A stretch of DNA of 64,000 nucleotides from Opitutales bacterium (GCA_030725715.1 JANRFG010000018.1:86599-150598), one strand, 5' to 3'; shown: positions 10,808 through 20,857, numbered from the stretch's first letter. Program-made: numbers and translations. The notes: generated by a model not told the origin, from the sequence alone.

Positions 10808-11857
10808 TCAGCGCAGGCCTTCGGCCTCGTCCCAACCCATCATCAGGTTGAGGTTCTGGACCGCCTGGCCGCCGGCGCCCTTGAGCAGGTTGTCGATCAC
10901 CGAGGTGATGATGAGATTGCCCGTGCGCGCGTCGGCGACGACGGAGCAGGCGACCCGGTTGGTATTGGCGACGTGGGCGGTGTCGGGGAACTCGCCCGAC
11001 TTCAGCAAGGTCACGAACGGGCGGCCGGCATAGGCCTGCTGCCACGCGGCTTCGACCTGGGCGACGGTGACGCCCGGAGCGGGCACGACGATGGTCGTGG
11101 CGATGCCGCGGTGCATCGGGGCGAGGTGCGGATTGAACTGCACGACGACGGGCTGGCCGGCGGCCGCGCCGAACTGCTCCTCGATCTCGGCGATGTGCCG
11201 GTGACCGGGGATGCCGTAGGCCTTGATCGAGCTGTCGCGCTCGGAGAACAGGAACGCCACGTCGGCCTTCTTGCCGGCGCCGGAGACGCCGCTGTAGGAA
11301 TTGATGATCAGGCGGCCCGGCTCGGGCTTGAGCAGGCCGGCGCGCAGGAGCGGCACGAGCGGCACCTGGATGCTGGTCGGGTAGCAACCCGGGCAGGCGA
11401 TGAGCTGCGCGGACTTCCACGCGTCGTCCGTCTGGAGTTCCGGGATGACGTAACGGGCCTGCGCGGCGAGCGCCGGCGCCGGATGGTCATGGCCGTAATA
11501 CTTTTTGTAGAGCGCGAGGTCGCGCAGACGGAAGTCGGCGGACAGGTCGAGGACCCGCTTGCCGGCGGCGACGAGCGGCGCGGCGTATTCGGCGGCGACG
11601 CCGTGCGGCAGCGCCAGGAACCAGACGTCCACGTCGGACTTCGCGCATTCCTCGGGAGAGGAGGCGGAGAAGACCAGCGCCGGGTCGACGACGCCCCGGA
11701 GGCGCGGGATCTCATCGGCCACGGACTTCCCGGCCAAGGTCCGCGAACAGACCGCGGCGAGCTTGACCCGCGGGTGGCGGGCCAGGACGCGGACGAGCTC
11801 CTCCCCGGTGTACCCGGAGGCGCCGACGATACCGACCTTGGTCAGGTTTTGGGACAT
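10808..11857 (-). CDS. argC: N-acetyl-gamma-glutamyl-phosphate reductase
   Basis: Reduces N-acetylglutamyl phosphate to the semialdehyde with NADPH. The Rossmann fold starts at once (VGIVGASGYTGEELVRVLARHP), and the catalytic cysteine is in LIACPGCYPTSIQVPL. Family segments SGVSGAGKK and HRHIAEIEEQ are also present. Its 349 residues equal the common long form. It is the first gene of the arginine operon; the upstream spacer (11858-11922) follows the rpsI terminator and should hold the operon promoter, although I cannot place -35/-10 boxes or an ArgR box with confidence. Confidence 0.96.
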   Translation of the reverse strand: MSQNLTKVGIVGASGYTGEELVRVLARHPRVKLAAVCSRTLAGKSVADEIPRLRGVVDPALVFSASSPEECAKSDVDVWFLALPHGVAAEYAAPLVAAGKRVLDLSADFRLRDLALYKKYYGHDHPAPALAAQARYVIPELQTDDAWKSAQLIACPGCYPTSIQVPLVPLLRAGLLKPEPGRLIINSYSGVSGAGKKADVAFLFSERDSSIKAYGIPGHRHIAEIEEQFGAAAGQPVVVQFNPHLAPMHRGIATTIVVPAPGVTVAQVEAAWQQAYAGRPFVTLLKSGEFPDTAHVANTNRVACSVVADARTGNLIITSVIDNLLKGAGGQAVQNLNLMMGWDEAEGLR

Positions 11858-11914
11858 GGCTTGAGAGTTTGGGTTATTTGAATGTCGAACAGATGGCTGG
11901 ACTGGGCGGACTGG

Positions 11915-11946
11915 GCAACAAAAAGGCCCCGGGGTGCCGGGGCCTT
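11915..11946 (-). terminator. Terminator of the rplM-rpsI operon
   Basis: The perfect 10-bp stem AAGGCCCCGG / CCGGGGCCTT with a four-base loop is followed on the minus strand by CCTTTTTGTTG. It lies directly after rpsI and separates the ribosomal operon from argC. Confidence 0.88.
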
Positions 11947-11970
11947 CGAGGTTTCCTGTCCCTTCGCGGA

Positions 11971-12369
11971 TTAACGCTTGGAGAACTGGAAGCGCTTGCG
12001 GGCGCCGGGGCGGCCGGGCTTCTTACGTTCGCGCATACGACCGTCGCGGGTCAGGAGACCTTCTTTCTTCAGAGGAGCGCGGAGGGTGGCGTCCATCTTC
12101 TGGATCGCGCGAGCGAGACCATGGGAGATGGCGCCGGCCTGGCCGTTGGGGCCGCCGCCGATGACGCGGACGACGACGTCGAGCTGGCCATCGAGGCCGG
12201 CGGTCGTGATCGGGAGGGTGGCGGACTTCACCAGGGCCTCGGTGTAGAGATACTCTTCGACGGGCTTGCCGTTGACGACGATGACACCGGTGCCGCGGGA
12301 AAGGCGGACGCGGGCCGAGGCGGTCTTACGACGGCCGACGGCGAGGATGGCGGAGGACTTGGCGCTCAT
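11971..12369 (-). CDS. rpsI: 30S ribosomal protein S9
   Basis: Small-subunit ribosomal protein whose C-terminal tail reaches the P-site tRNA. The sequence shows AVGRRKTASARVRL at the N-terminus, VVVRVIGGGPNGQAGAISHGLARAI in the middle, and the conserved basic end GARKRFQFSKR. Length (132) is normal. It follows rplM by 18 bases, the near-universal L13-S9 operon order, and ends at a strong terminator. Confidence 0.98.
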   Translation of the reverse strand: MSAKSSAILAVGRRKTASARVRLSRGTGVIVVNGKPVEEYLYTEALVKSATLPITTAGLDGQLDVVVRVIGGGPNGQAGAISHGLARAIQKMDATLRAPLKKEGLLTRDGRMRERKKPGRPGARKRFQFSKR

Positions 12370-12387
12370 TGCGAAAGGATCGGTCGA

Positions 12388-12819
12388 TTAACCCTTGAAC
12401 GGGATCGGGTTGGAGGCGGCGTGGTCGTGCTTGTCGCCGGCGTAGACGCGCAGCTTCAGGAGCATGGCGTTGGCGAGGCGGTTCTTGGGGAGCATGCCCT
12501 TGACGGCGTGGGTGACCAGGAACTCGGGGCGACGCTCGCGCATGGCGGCGGCGGTGCGGCGGTAGGCGGTGCCGACCCAGCCGGTGTAGAACATGTAGGT
12601 CTTGTCCTCTTCCTTGGAGCCGGTGAGGCGGACCTTGTCGGCGTTGATCACGATGACGTAGTCACCGGTGTCGACGTGGGGGGTGTAGGTGGGCTTGTGA
12701 CGGCCGCGGAGAATATTGGCGATCTTGACGGCAACACGGCCCAGGACCTGATCCTTGGCGTCGACGACATACCAGGTCTTGTCCTTGAGCTGCACGTTCT
12801 TGGCTAGCGTGGTCTTCAT
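12388..12819 (-). CDS. rplM: 50S ribosomal protein L13
   Basis: Early-assembly large-subunit protein. The ATG at 12819 gives MKTTLAKNVQLKDKTWYVVDAKDQVLGRVAVKIANILRGRHKPTYTPHVDTGDYVIVINA, an exact match to the L13 style; the longer ORF in the track runs back through a terminator and is rejected. The middle has MRERRPEFLVTHAVKGMLPKNRL and the end RVYAGDKHDHAASNP. The 143 residues are typical. First gene of the L13-S9 operon. Confidence 0.98.
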   Translation of the reverse strand: MKTTLAKNVQLKDKTWYVVDAKDQVLGRVAVKIANILRGRHKPTYTPHVDTGDYVIVINADKVRLTGSKEEDKTYMFYTGWVGTAYRRTAAAMRERRPEFLVTHAVKGMLPKNRLANAMLLKLRVYAGDKHDHAASNPIPFKG

Positions 12820-12910
12820 AAAGAGGGAAAGCGGGAACATGGGAAAGGACCCCCCTCCGTCAACACCCGAATGCGCCCCGGCGGGGGCCTGCCCCAAATA
12901 AGCCAAAAAC

Positions 12911-12942
12911 AAGGGAGGCGCGACCTGGGCCGCGCCTCCCTG
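12911..12942 (-). terminator. Terminator downstream of the outer-membrane barrel gene
   Basis: GGGAGGCGCG / CGCGCCTCCC with an eight-base loop is followed on the minus strand by TTGTTTTTGGC. It is placed after the gene at 12965 and upstream of rplM, so it insulates the ribosomal operon. Confidence 0.85.
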
Positions 12943-12964
12943 CCCTGCCCTGCCGGCCGGCAGG

Positions 12965-13735
12965 TCAGAAGATGAACTTGGCGTAGACCCGACCCCAGAA
13001 GACCGAACCATTGGTCAGGGTCTGGCCGTCACGGTTATGGGCCCAGTTGACGCCGGCGCCCAGCTCCGGGCCGCGGCCGATCTGGCGGGTGACGTCCAGG
13101 GACGCGCCGGTGTAACCATAGGAGTTCCTGGTCGCATGGACCGAGGTCGAGGCATCACAGATGCCGGCATAGGCCCGGAAGACGAGGTCGCAGCCGGTGA
13201 GGCCGACATTGGAACCGGCGAAGGTCTTGGACCCGGCGACCTCGAAGGTGGTCTGCTTCAGCTCGGTGCTGTAATAGACGTAAGCCGAGGGCTTCATGCC
13301 CAGGTTGGCCAGCGAGACGCCGGCGTAGAATTCGCGGTTCGAGTCGATCTGCGTCACGCCGTCGGCGGCGATCGTGCGGACGGTCGCGGCGGTCATGCGC
13401 TGATGGCCGACGTCGACCTGGCCGAAGGAGAAATCGCGGCGGAGGCCGACGGCGTAGGTACGCTCGAGGGAGTCCGCGTTGAAGAAGCTGCCGTAGATCG
13501 AGACGCCGCTGAGGCCGGGGGCGCTGTAGTCGAGGGTGACGAGGCTCTGGATGAGGCCGTCGCGGTCCGAACGCTCGATGCCGCGGAACACGTTCTTGGC
13601 GTCCCACGAGATGAGGCCGCGAAGGGAGAGGTCGGAGGTCGCGGCCGGCACGGGGGCCGGGGCGACGGTCTGGGCGAGTCCCGCGCCGGCGAAGACAGTT
13701 AGGGCGAGGGCGGTGAGGGCGGGCTTCATGTGCAT
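12965..13735 (-). CDS. Putative outer-membrane beta-barrel protein (TorF/Gcw_chp-like)
   Basis: A 256-residue exported protein. It has a clear signal peptide (MKPALTALALTVFAGAGLAQ, cleavage near AQ-TV), then alternating polar/hydrophobic strands and a C-terminal strand ending in phenylalanine (GRVYAKFIF), the signature of Bam-assembled barrels. The early segment GLISWDAKNVFRGIERSDRDGLIQSLVTLDYSAP resembles the putative porin family described as TorF or Gcw_chp, whose substrate is uncertain. Two ATG codons (13735, 13729) are possible starts. Monocistronic between two hairpins. I am confident of the barrel but only moderately so of the family. Confidence 0.65.
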   Translation of the reverse strand: MHMKPALTALALTVFAGAGLAQTVAPAPVPAATSDLSLRGLISWDAKNVFRGIERSDRDGLIQSLVTLDYSAPGLSGVSIYGSFFNADSLERTYAVGLRRDFSFGQVDVGHQRMTAATVRTIAADGVTQIDSNREFYAGVSLANLGMKPSAYVYYSTELKQTTFEVAGSKTFAGSNVGLTGCDLVFRAYAGICDASTSVHATRNSYGYTGASLDVTRQIGRGPELGAGVNWAHNRDGQTLTNGSVFWGRVYAKFIF

Positions 13736-13767
13736 GGGTCTTGGCCTTGATTTCCGCCTAAAACGAA

Positions 13768-13799
13768 ACCGTTGGCAAGCCCCAAGGGGCCGCCAACGG
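13768..13799 (-). terminator. Probable terminator downstream of icd
   Basis: The nested inverted repeat GTTGGC-AA-GCCCC-AA-GGGGC-C-GCCAAC is followed on the minus strand by the T-rich GGTTTCGTTTTAGG. It sits right after the icd stop codon. Confidence 0.6.
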
Positions 13800-13823
13800 C
13801 GAGGAGGAGGACGGCCGGGCCGT

Positions 13824-15077
13824 TCACATCGACGCGATGATCGCGTCGCCGAACTCCGAGCACTTGATCTCGGTCGCGCCCTGCATCTGGCGGGCGAAGT
13901 CGTAGGTCACGCGGCCGCCGCCGATGGCGCCGTTGAGGCCCTTGAGGACGAGGTCGGCCGCTTCGGTCCAGCCCATGTAGCGGAGCATCATCTCGCCCGA
14001 GAGCACGACGGAACCCGGGTTGACGACGTCCTTGTCGGCGTACTTGGGAGCGGTGCCGTGGGTGGCTTCGAAGATCGCATGGCCGGTGAGGTAGTTGATG
14101 TTGCCGCCGGGAGCGATGCCGATGCCGCCGACCTGGGCCGCGAGGGCGTCGGAGAGGTAGTCGCCGTTCAGGTTGAGCGTGGCGATGACGTCGAAGTCGG
14201 TCGGGCGCGTGAGCACCTGCTGGAGGGTGATGTCGGCGATGGCGTCCTTGATGACGAGGCCGGCGCCGGGCTTGCCTTCGGGGATCTTGCACCAGGGACC
14301 GCCGTCGATCTCGACCGCGCCGAACTCGCTCTTGGCGAGGTCGTAACCCCACTTCATGAAGGCGCCTTCGGTGTACTTCATGATGTTGCCCTTATGGACG
14401 AGGGTCAGCGACTTGCGCTTGTTGGCGATGGCGTACTGGATCGCGGAGCGGATGAGACGCTCCGAACCCGGGCGGGAGACCGGCTTGATGCCGATGCCGA
14501 CCGTGGCGGGCTGCTCGCCGCCGAAGCGGATCTTTTTGAACTCCTTGGGGAAGTTCGTCTTGATGAACTCCAGGGTCTTGAGGGCGATCTCGGAACCGGC
14601 TTCGAAATCGATGCCGGCGTAGATGTCCTCGGTGTTCTCGCGGAAGATGACCATGTCGACCTTGCCGGGATTCTTCACCGGGGAAGGCACGCCGGTGAAC
14701 CACTGCACGGGGCGGAGGCAGACGTAGAGGTCGAGCTGCTGACGGAGCGCGACGTTGAGGGAGCGGATGCCGCCGCCGGTCGGCGTGGTGAGCGGCCCCT
14801 TGATGCCGACGAGGTAATCGCGGAAGGCGGTGAGGGTGGCTTCCGGCAGCCAGTCGCCGGTCTGCTTGAAGGCCTTCTCGCCGGCGAGGACTTCGAGCCA
14901 CTCGATCTTGCGCTTGCCGGCGTAAGCCTTGGCGACCGCGGCGTCGAGGACGCGCACGGAGGCGCGCCAGATGTCCGGACCGGTGCCGTCGCCTTCGATG
15001 AAGGGCACGACGGGATGGTCAGGGACGGTGAGTTTGCCGTTGGCGATGGTGATGCGGCCGGATGCGGGGGTGCTCAT
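13824..15077 (-). CDS. icd: Isocitrate dehydrogenase (NADP+)
   Basis: TCA-cycle enzyme converting isocitrate to 2-oxoglutarate and CO2. The sequence has [12 protein letters not shown], the substrate loop [24 protein letters not shown] (equivalent to the Ser113 region of E. coli Icd), [18 protein letters not shown], and the C-terminal cofactor region [34 protein letters not shown]. The 417 residues and E. coli-type segments indicate the homodimeric NADP form. Monocistronic, flanked by hairpins. The start at 15077 gives [31 protein letters not shown], which fits the family length. Confidence 0.96.
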   Translation of the reverse strand: MSTPASGRITIANGKLTVPDHPVVPFIEGDGTGPDIWRASVRVLDAAVAKAYAGKRKIEWLEVLAGEKAFKQTGDWLPEATLTAFRDYLVGIKGPLTTPTGGGIRSLNVALRQQLDLYVCLRPVQWFTGVPSPVKNPGKVDMVIFRENTEDIYAGIDFEAGSEIALKTLEFIKTNFPKEFKKIRFGGEQPATVGIGIKPVSRPGSERLIRSAIQYAIANKRKSLTLVHKGNIMKYTEGAFMKWGYDLAKSEFGAVEIDGGPWCKIPEGKPGAGLVIKDAIADITLQQVLTRPTDFDVIATLNLNGDYLSDALAAQVGGIGIAPGGNINYLTGHAIFEATHGTAPKYADKDVVNPGSVVLSGEMMLRYMGWTEAADLVLKGLNGAIGGGRVTYDFARQMQGATEIKCSEFGDAIIASM

Positions 15078-15150
15078 GGTAAGAAGGGGACATTAGAAAC
15101 CGATTTCCGCCGGACGGTTTCAAGCCAATACGCAGGCGGGCGCCCCGGGA

Positions 15151-15181
15151 AAAGAAAAGGACCCCCTTGCGAGGGTCCTTG
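15151..15181 (-). terminator. Terminator downstream of the RHH gene
   Basis: AAGGACCC / GGGTCCTT stem, continued on the minus strand by TTTCTTTTCC. It lies between the RHH gene and icd. Confidence 0.75.
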
Positions 15182-15238
15182 TGATGACCGGGAGTGCCGG
15201 CGCCATCCGCCCCGAGGGACGGAAAAGACTAGGAAGAA

Positions 15239-15307
15239 TTACTTCTTCTTAGCTTTGGTGGCCTTCTTGGCGCTCTTCTTCTTAGCAGCAGCCTTCTTTT
15301 TAGCCAT
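15239..15307 (-). CDS. Possible internally initiated 22-residue lysine-rich peptide (in frame with the RHH gene)
   Basis: An ATG at 15307 lies in frame inside the RHH ORF and is preceded by AAAAAAAGGACACACCT, a good Shine-Dalgarno (AAGGA) at normal spacing. It would give a free MAKKKAAAKKKSAKKATKAKKK peptide. Base composition changes abruptly here, to A-rich codons in a GC-rich genome. It may be a separate small ORF, an alternative product, or only the coding sequence of the tail. Confidence 0.35.
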   Translation of the reverse strand: MAKKKAAAKKKSAKKATKAKKK

Positions 15308-15634
15308 AGGTGTGTCCTTTTTTTGGATCGTTGTTGGGTTTGAGGGCAGCGCCTGAAGCGCCACCCTGACGATACGCCCCACGCTCACCCGGGCGTTGCG
15401 CGCCTGGCGGGTGATACGAGTACGGAGCTCCGACGGTACGCGGAAAGAAACCTGGAGGGACCGGGTGGTCTCCAGGGAAGGACGGGAGTCGTCGTAACGG
15501 TCGAGGGCGAGACGGATCGCCTCGCTCAAAGTGCTGAGACCGGACCGATGCTGGAAGGCGACCACCTCGGAGTGAAGCTTCGGGGGAAGCGACACGGTGA
15601 TCAGGCTTTCGCTCGGGGTTTCGGTTCGGTTCAT
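15239..15634 (-). CDS. Tandem ribbon-helix-helix protein with lysine-rich histone-like tail
   Basis: The real start is most likely the ATG at 15634 (131 residues); the track ORF continues upstream through the divergent gene. Two RHH-like units are visible in one chain: LITVSLPPKLHSEVVAFQHRSGLSTLSEAIRLALDRY (about residues 11-47) and LQVSFRVPSELRTRITRQARNARVSVGRIVRVALQAL (about 60-96). RHH domains bind DNA as dimers by inserting a two-stranded ribbon into the major groove, so a tandem copy could act as a single-chain dimer. A linker leads to a 22-residue Lys/Ala tail (KKKAAAKKKSAKKATKAKKK) like histone H1-type tails. The gene is divergent from the metal ATPase and may regulate it; that role is inferred. 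Confidence 0.7.
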   Translation of the reverse strand: MNRTETPSESLITVSLPPKLHSEVVAFQHRSGLSTLSEAIRLALDRYDDSRPSLETTRSLQVSFRVPSELRTRITRQARNARVSVGRIVRVALQALPSNPTTIQKKDTPMAKKKAAAKKKSAKKATKAKKK

Positions 15635-15661
15635 CACGTTGCGGTCAACTCTTGATGACGA

Positions 15662-15689
15662 GTGATAGGTAAAACCTGCGCTTGCGCAA
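15662..15689 (-). promoter_or_regulatory. Candidate promoter of the RHH gene, within a CTTGCGCAAG palindrome
   Basis: On the minus strand, TTGCGC (-35) and TATCAC (-10) are 16 bases apart, 27 bases ahead of the ATG at 15634. The -35 box lies inside the perfect palindrome CTTGCGCAAG (15681-15690), a possible operator. Confidence 0.4.
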
Positions 15690-15744
15690 GAGGAAACTTT
15701 CATGTCGCCGGAACGTCTCCGACGGCGCGTGGAAAATCCGCGGA

Positions 15745-15780
15745 GCGGCCGCATCGTAAACATGAAATCGATACGGCCGC
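15745..15780. repeat. Inverted repeat between the RHH gene and the metal ATPase gene
   Basis: GCGGCCGCATCG and CGATACGGCCGC are 12-base arms with one mismatch around the AT-rich loop TAAACATGAAAT. Located 51 bases before the ATPase start; it could be an operator or an mRNA leader hairpin. Confidence 0.55.
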
Positions 15781-15830
15781 GACGCCGACGCGTGGTTGAC
15801 CGGAGCGACGCGCGCGGGCAGGATGCCGGC

Positions 15831-17738
15831 ATGGACGACCCCGCGCACGCCTCCGTCGAAGCCGCGCCGGGCGAGTGGCGGAAGCTCGCCGCCCTCGCGG
15901 CCGCGAGCGGCGTCTTCGGCCTGCTTTCATTGGTCGCGGCGCATTTCGGCGGCGACGGCTCGCCGTGGGCGCTCGCCCTCGTCGGCGCCGCCTGCGTCAC
16001 CGGCGGATGGGACGCCGCGCTCGACGGCTGGGCCGCCCTCCGGCAGCGGCGCATCGACGTCCATCTGCTGATGATCGTCGTGGCGATCGGCGCCTGGATC
16101 GTCGGCGCGCAGTGGGAGGGAGCCCTCCTGCTTTTCCTCTTCTCGACCGCCGGCGCGATCGAACATTACGCGATGGACCGCACCCGCGGGGCCATCGACG
16201 CCCTCCTCGACAAGTCGCCGAAGCATGCCCGCCGACTCGGTCCGGATGACGCCGAAACCGAGGTGCCGGTCGCGGCCCTCCGCCCCGGCGACCGCGTCGC
16301 CATCCTGCCCGGCGAACTGGTGCCGGCGGACGGCAGGGTGCTCTCCGGCGAGAGCGCGGTGGATGAATCCAATCTCACCGGAGAAGCCAGACCGGCCCCG
16401 AAACAGGCCGGCTCCGACGTCGCCGGGGGGACGCTGAACTCCTGGGGCCGCCTGATCGTCGAAGTGACCCGGGGCGAGAAGGACAGCTCGCTCCAACGCA
16501 TCGTCCGGCTCATCCGCGAAGCCCAGGACAGCAAAGCCCCCGCGCAGCGGGCCATCGACAAGTGGGGCGACGGCTACGCCCTCTTCACGCTGTCGGCCGC
16601 CGCCGTCTTCTATCTCTACCTCAGCCTCACGACGCCGGCCGACGCCGTCGGGCAGGCCGCCCCGCTCTACGGCGCGATGACGCTGCTGGTGGTGCTCAGC
16701 CCTTGCGCCCTGGTCCTGTCCGTGCCCTCCGCGGTCCTCGCGGCCATCGCCGCCGGCGCCCGCCAAGGCATCCTCTTCCGCGGCGGCGCCGCCGTGGAAC
16801 GCCTGGCCGACGTCGACTGCGTCTGCTTCGACAAGACGGGGACGCTGACCACCGGAGTCCCCGAGGTGGCGGCGTTGGAAATCTTCCCGGCCGACGCCGA
16901 CCGCGGCCGCGCCCTGAGCGCCCTGCAGACCTTGGAGGCGACGACCACCCATCCCTTCGCCGCCGGGGTCGTCCGCGCCTGCCAGCTCGAAGGCGCCCGC
17001 CTCCTGCCCGTCCAAGGGGTTTCGAATTCTCCCGGCCAAGGCGTCGCCGGCACGGTCGCCGGCGCCCGCTGGAGCGTAGGCACCCGGGAATTCGTCGGCG
17101 GCGCGGCCTTGCCGGCGGCGGCGGTGCCGCCGGGCGCCATCGTCAGCGAGGTCTGGGCCTCCGACGGGAGCGTCACGGTCCGCGCCACGCTCGTCGACCG
17201 GATCCGGGCAGCGAGCCGCCCCACCCTCGCCGCCCTGCACGCGGCGAAGATCCGCACGGTCATGCTCACGGGCGACCGCGAAGAGGCCGCCGCGGCGGCG
17301 GCGCAGCAGCTCGGCATCCAAGCCTACGCGGCGGCGCTCACGCCCGACGCCAAGATGGCCGCCATCCGCGGCTACTCCGCGGAGGGCCACGTGGTCGCGA
17401 TGGTCGGCGACGGCGTCAACGACGCCCCCGGCCTGGCCGCGGCGGACGTCGCCGTCGGCATGGGCGGCCGCGGCAGCGACGCGGCCTTGGAGTCGAGCGA
17501 CGTGGTCCTGATGGACGACCACCTGGAGCGCCTGGTCGACGCGATCGAACTGAGCCGCCGCGCCCGCCGGGCGATCCGCTTCAACATCATCGTGTCGGTC
17601 GGGGCCGCCCTCGGGATGGCGGCTTACGTGATCTTCCGGGGCGCTCCCCTGCCCCTCGCCGTCAGCGTCCACGAAGGCAGCACGGTCGTGGTCTGCCTCA
17701 ATGGCCTGCGCCTGCTCGCCCACCGCCCGCGCCGGTGA
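15831..17738 (+). CDS. P1B-4 type heavy-metal translocating P-type ATPase
   Basis: Membrane pump that exports transition-metal ions using ATP. The start chosen is the ATG at 15831 (MDDPAHASVEAAPGEW, 635 residues), which has CAGGATG upstream. Seen directly: actuator motif NLTGEARP, phosphorylation motif CFDKTGTLTTG, hinge MVGDGVNDAPGLAAADVAVGMG, the transmembrane metal-site motif SPCALVLSVPSA, and HEGSTVVVCLNGLRLL in the last helix. The SPC (rather than CPC) and HEGxT motifs together define the P1B-4 subgroup, linked to Co, Fe or Zn export, and the missing N-terminal metal-binding domain agrees. The exact ion cannot be read from the sequence. It stands alone, divergent from the tandem RHH gene. 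Confidence 0.85.
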   Translation: MDDPAHASVEAAPGEWRKLAALAAASGVFGLLSLVAAHFGGDGSPWALALVGAACVTGGWDAALDGWAALRQRRIDVHLLMIVVAIGAWIVGAQWEGALLLFLFSTAGAIEHYAMDRTRGAIDALLDKSPKHARRLGPDDAETEVPVAALRPGDRVAILPGELVPADGRVLSGESAVDESNLTGEARPAPKQAGSDVAGGTLNSWGRLIVEVTRGEKDSSLQRIVRLIREAQDSKAPAQRAIDKWGDGYALFTLSAAAVFYLYLSLTTPADAVGQAAPLYGAMTLLVVLSPCALVLSVPSAVLAAIAAGARQGILFRGGAAVERLADVDCVCFDKTGTLTTGVPEVAALEIFPADADRGRALSALQTLEATTTHPFAAGVVRACQLEGARLLPVQGVSNSPGQGVAGTVAGARWSVGTREFVGGAALPAAAVPPGAIVSEVWASDGSVTVRATLVDRIRAASRPTLAALHAAKIRTVMLTGDREEAAAAAAQQLGIQAYAAALTPDAKMAAIRGYSAEGHVVAMVGDGVNDAPGLAAADVAVGMGGRGSDAALESSDVVLMDDHLERLVDAIELSRRARRAIRFNIIVSVGAALGMAAYVIFRGAPLPLAVSVHEGSTVVVCLNGLRLLAHRPRR

Positions 17739-17741
17739 ACA

Positions 17742-17774
17742 AGAAGGCCCCCGGGCGAACCCGGAGGCCTTGCA
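17742..17774. terminator. Convergent terminator between the ATPase gene and rng
   Basis: AAGGCCCCCGGG-CGAA-CCCGGAGGCCTT forms a GC-rich hairpin with one bulge. It is followed on the minus strand by CTTCTTGTTC, and it lies between the two convergent stop codons. Confidence 0.7.
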
Positions 17775-17792
17775 GTCGGTCGGCCGGGACGC

Positions 17793-19517
<1,725 letters not shown>

Positions 19518-19522
19518 CTCGG

Positions 19523-20857
19523 TCAGGCGGTTAGGCCGGTTGCCGGAGAGCCTCCGTCTTCGCCGCCACCGGCCGAATGCCGGTGAACGCTCTGGACTAG
19601 TCCAAGGAGCAGGAAACAGCTGAGTACGAAAGACCCTCCGTAGCTAAGGAAAGGAAGGGGGACTCCGGTGACGGGCATCAGGCCGATGTTCATGCCGACG
19701 TTGATCACGACGTGCGTGCCGAGCACGACCGCCGCGCCGACCGCCAGCAGGGAGCCGAACCGATCCGTCGTCCGCGCCGCCGTGCGCACGACGCGCCAGA
19801 ACAGCAGGACGAAGGAACCGATCACCAGGAAACCGCCGGTGAAGCCGATCTCCTCGGCCATCCCGGAAAAAAGGAAGTCATTGTGCGCCGCCGCTTCCGG
19901 CAGGTAACCGAAGCGGGCCTGCGTGCCGTTGCCGACGCCCTGCCCGCGGAAACCGCCGCGGCCGACCGCGATGACGGCCTGGTTGACGTTCCAGGTGACG
20001 CCGAGCCCCTTCGGGTCGATGACGTCGGGGGCGACGAAGGACAAGATGCGCTCGCGCTGATAGTCCTTCAGCAGGAAGAACCAGGCTTGCGCCTCGTGCT
20101 GACCGCGGACCGCGCGCACAGGGTCCTTGGACTGCGGATTCGCCTTCGCATACTGGTCGATCCTGGCCGCATATTCGGTCAGGTCGACGGCCACCACGCC
20201 CACCAGCAGGACGGCGGCGGCACCGGCCACCAGGAAGAACCTGGTGGTCAGGCCGGCGACGAACAGCAGGATGAATGAAAGCGGCAGGTAGATGAGCGCA
20301 GAACCTAGGTCCGGCTGCACAAAAATCAAGACAAACGGGACCGCCGCCACGGCGAGGGCGCGCGCCACGGTGCCCCAGGTCGCCCGGAAGGAGCCGATCG
20401 GGGAACGCGCCAGCAAGGCCGCCAGGAAGACGAGCGCGCCGATCTTCGCGAACTCGGAGGGCTGGATCGAGAACGGGCCGAAATCCATCCAGCGACGCGC
20501 CCCGTTGACGCTCCGGATGAAGTCGCCGAGGTTCGTCTTGGCCAGCGCACAGAGCGACACGGGCAGCAGCAGCAGGATGGTGCCGAGATACAGGCGGCGG
20601 GCATGCCGCTGGATGAGCCGGTAATCCAAGGCCGAGACCGCCCAATAGGCGATCCAGCCGATGACCACGAAGACGATCTGCGAGCGGTAGAACGTCGATT
20701 CCCGGGCGCTCCCGGCCGACTGGATCGCGACGATGCCGAGGGTGCTCAGGAAGAGGATGATGACCACCTGGGTCCAGTCCGTCCGCCACGCGAAGTTGGC
20801 GAAATTGTCCCACCAGACCGCGGCCGCAGACCGCTCATCGTCAAGGTTCAGGGACAT
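19523..20857 (-). CDS. rodA: Rod shape-determining protein RodA (SEDS glycosyltransferase)
   Basis: SEDS-family peptidoglycan polymerase of the elongasome; a multi-pass inner-membrane protein working with a class B PBP. The ATG at 20857 gives MSLNLDDERSAAAVWWDNFANFAWRTDW (444 residues). Conserved segments include GARRWMDFGPFSIQPSEFAKIG, LIFVQPDLGSALIYLPL (catalytic Asp in QPDLG), AHNDFLFSGMAEEIGFTGG and GMNIGLMPVTGVPLPFLSYGGS. The ORF in the track is much longer but its extra N-terminal part is the antisense of rny. RodA is preferred over FtsW because of the rng neighbour and the absence of division genes. Confidence 0.92.
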   Translation of the reverse strand: MSLNLDDERSAAAVWWDNFANFAWRTDWTQVVIILFLSTLGIVAIQSAGSARESTFYRSQIVFVVIGWIAYWAVSALDYRLIQRHARRLYLGTILLLLPVSLCALAKTNLGDFIRSVNGARRWMDFGPFSIQPSEFAKIGALVFLAALLARSPIGSFRATWGTVARALAVAAVPFVLIFVQPDLGSALIYLPLSFILLFVAGLTTRFFLVAGAAAVLLVGVVAVDLTEYAARIDQYAKANPQSKDPVRAVRGQHEAQAWFFLLKDYQRERILSFVAPDVIDPKGLGVTWNVNQAVIAVGRGGFRGQGVGNGTQARFGYLPEAAAHNDFLFSGMAEEIGFTGGFLVIGSFVLLFWRVVRTAARTTDRFGSLLAVGAAVVLGTHVVINVGMNIGLMPVTGVPLPFLSYGGSFVLSCFLLLGLVQSVHRHSAGGGEDGGSPATGLTA

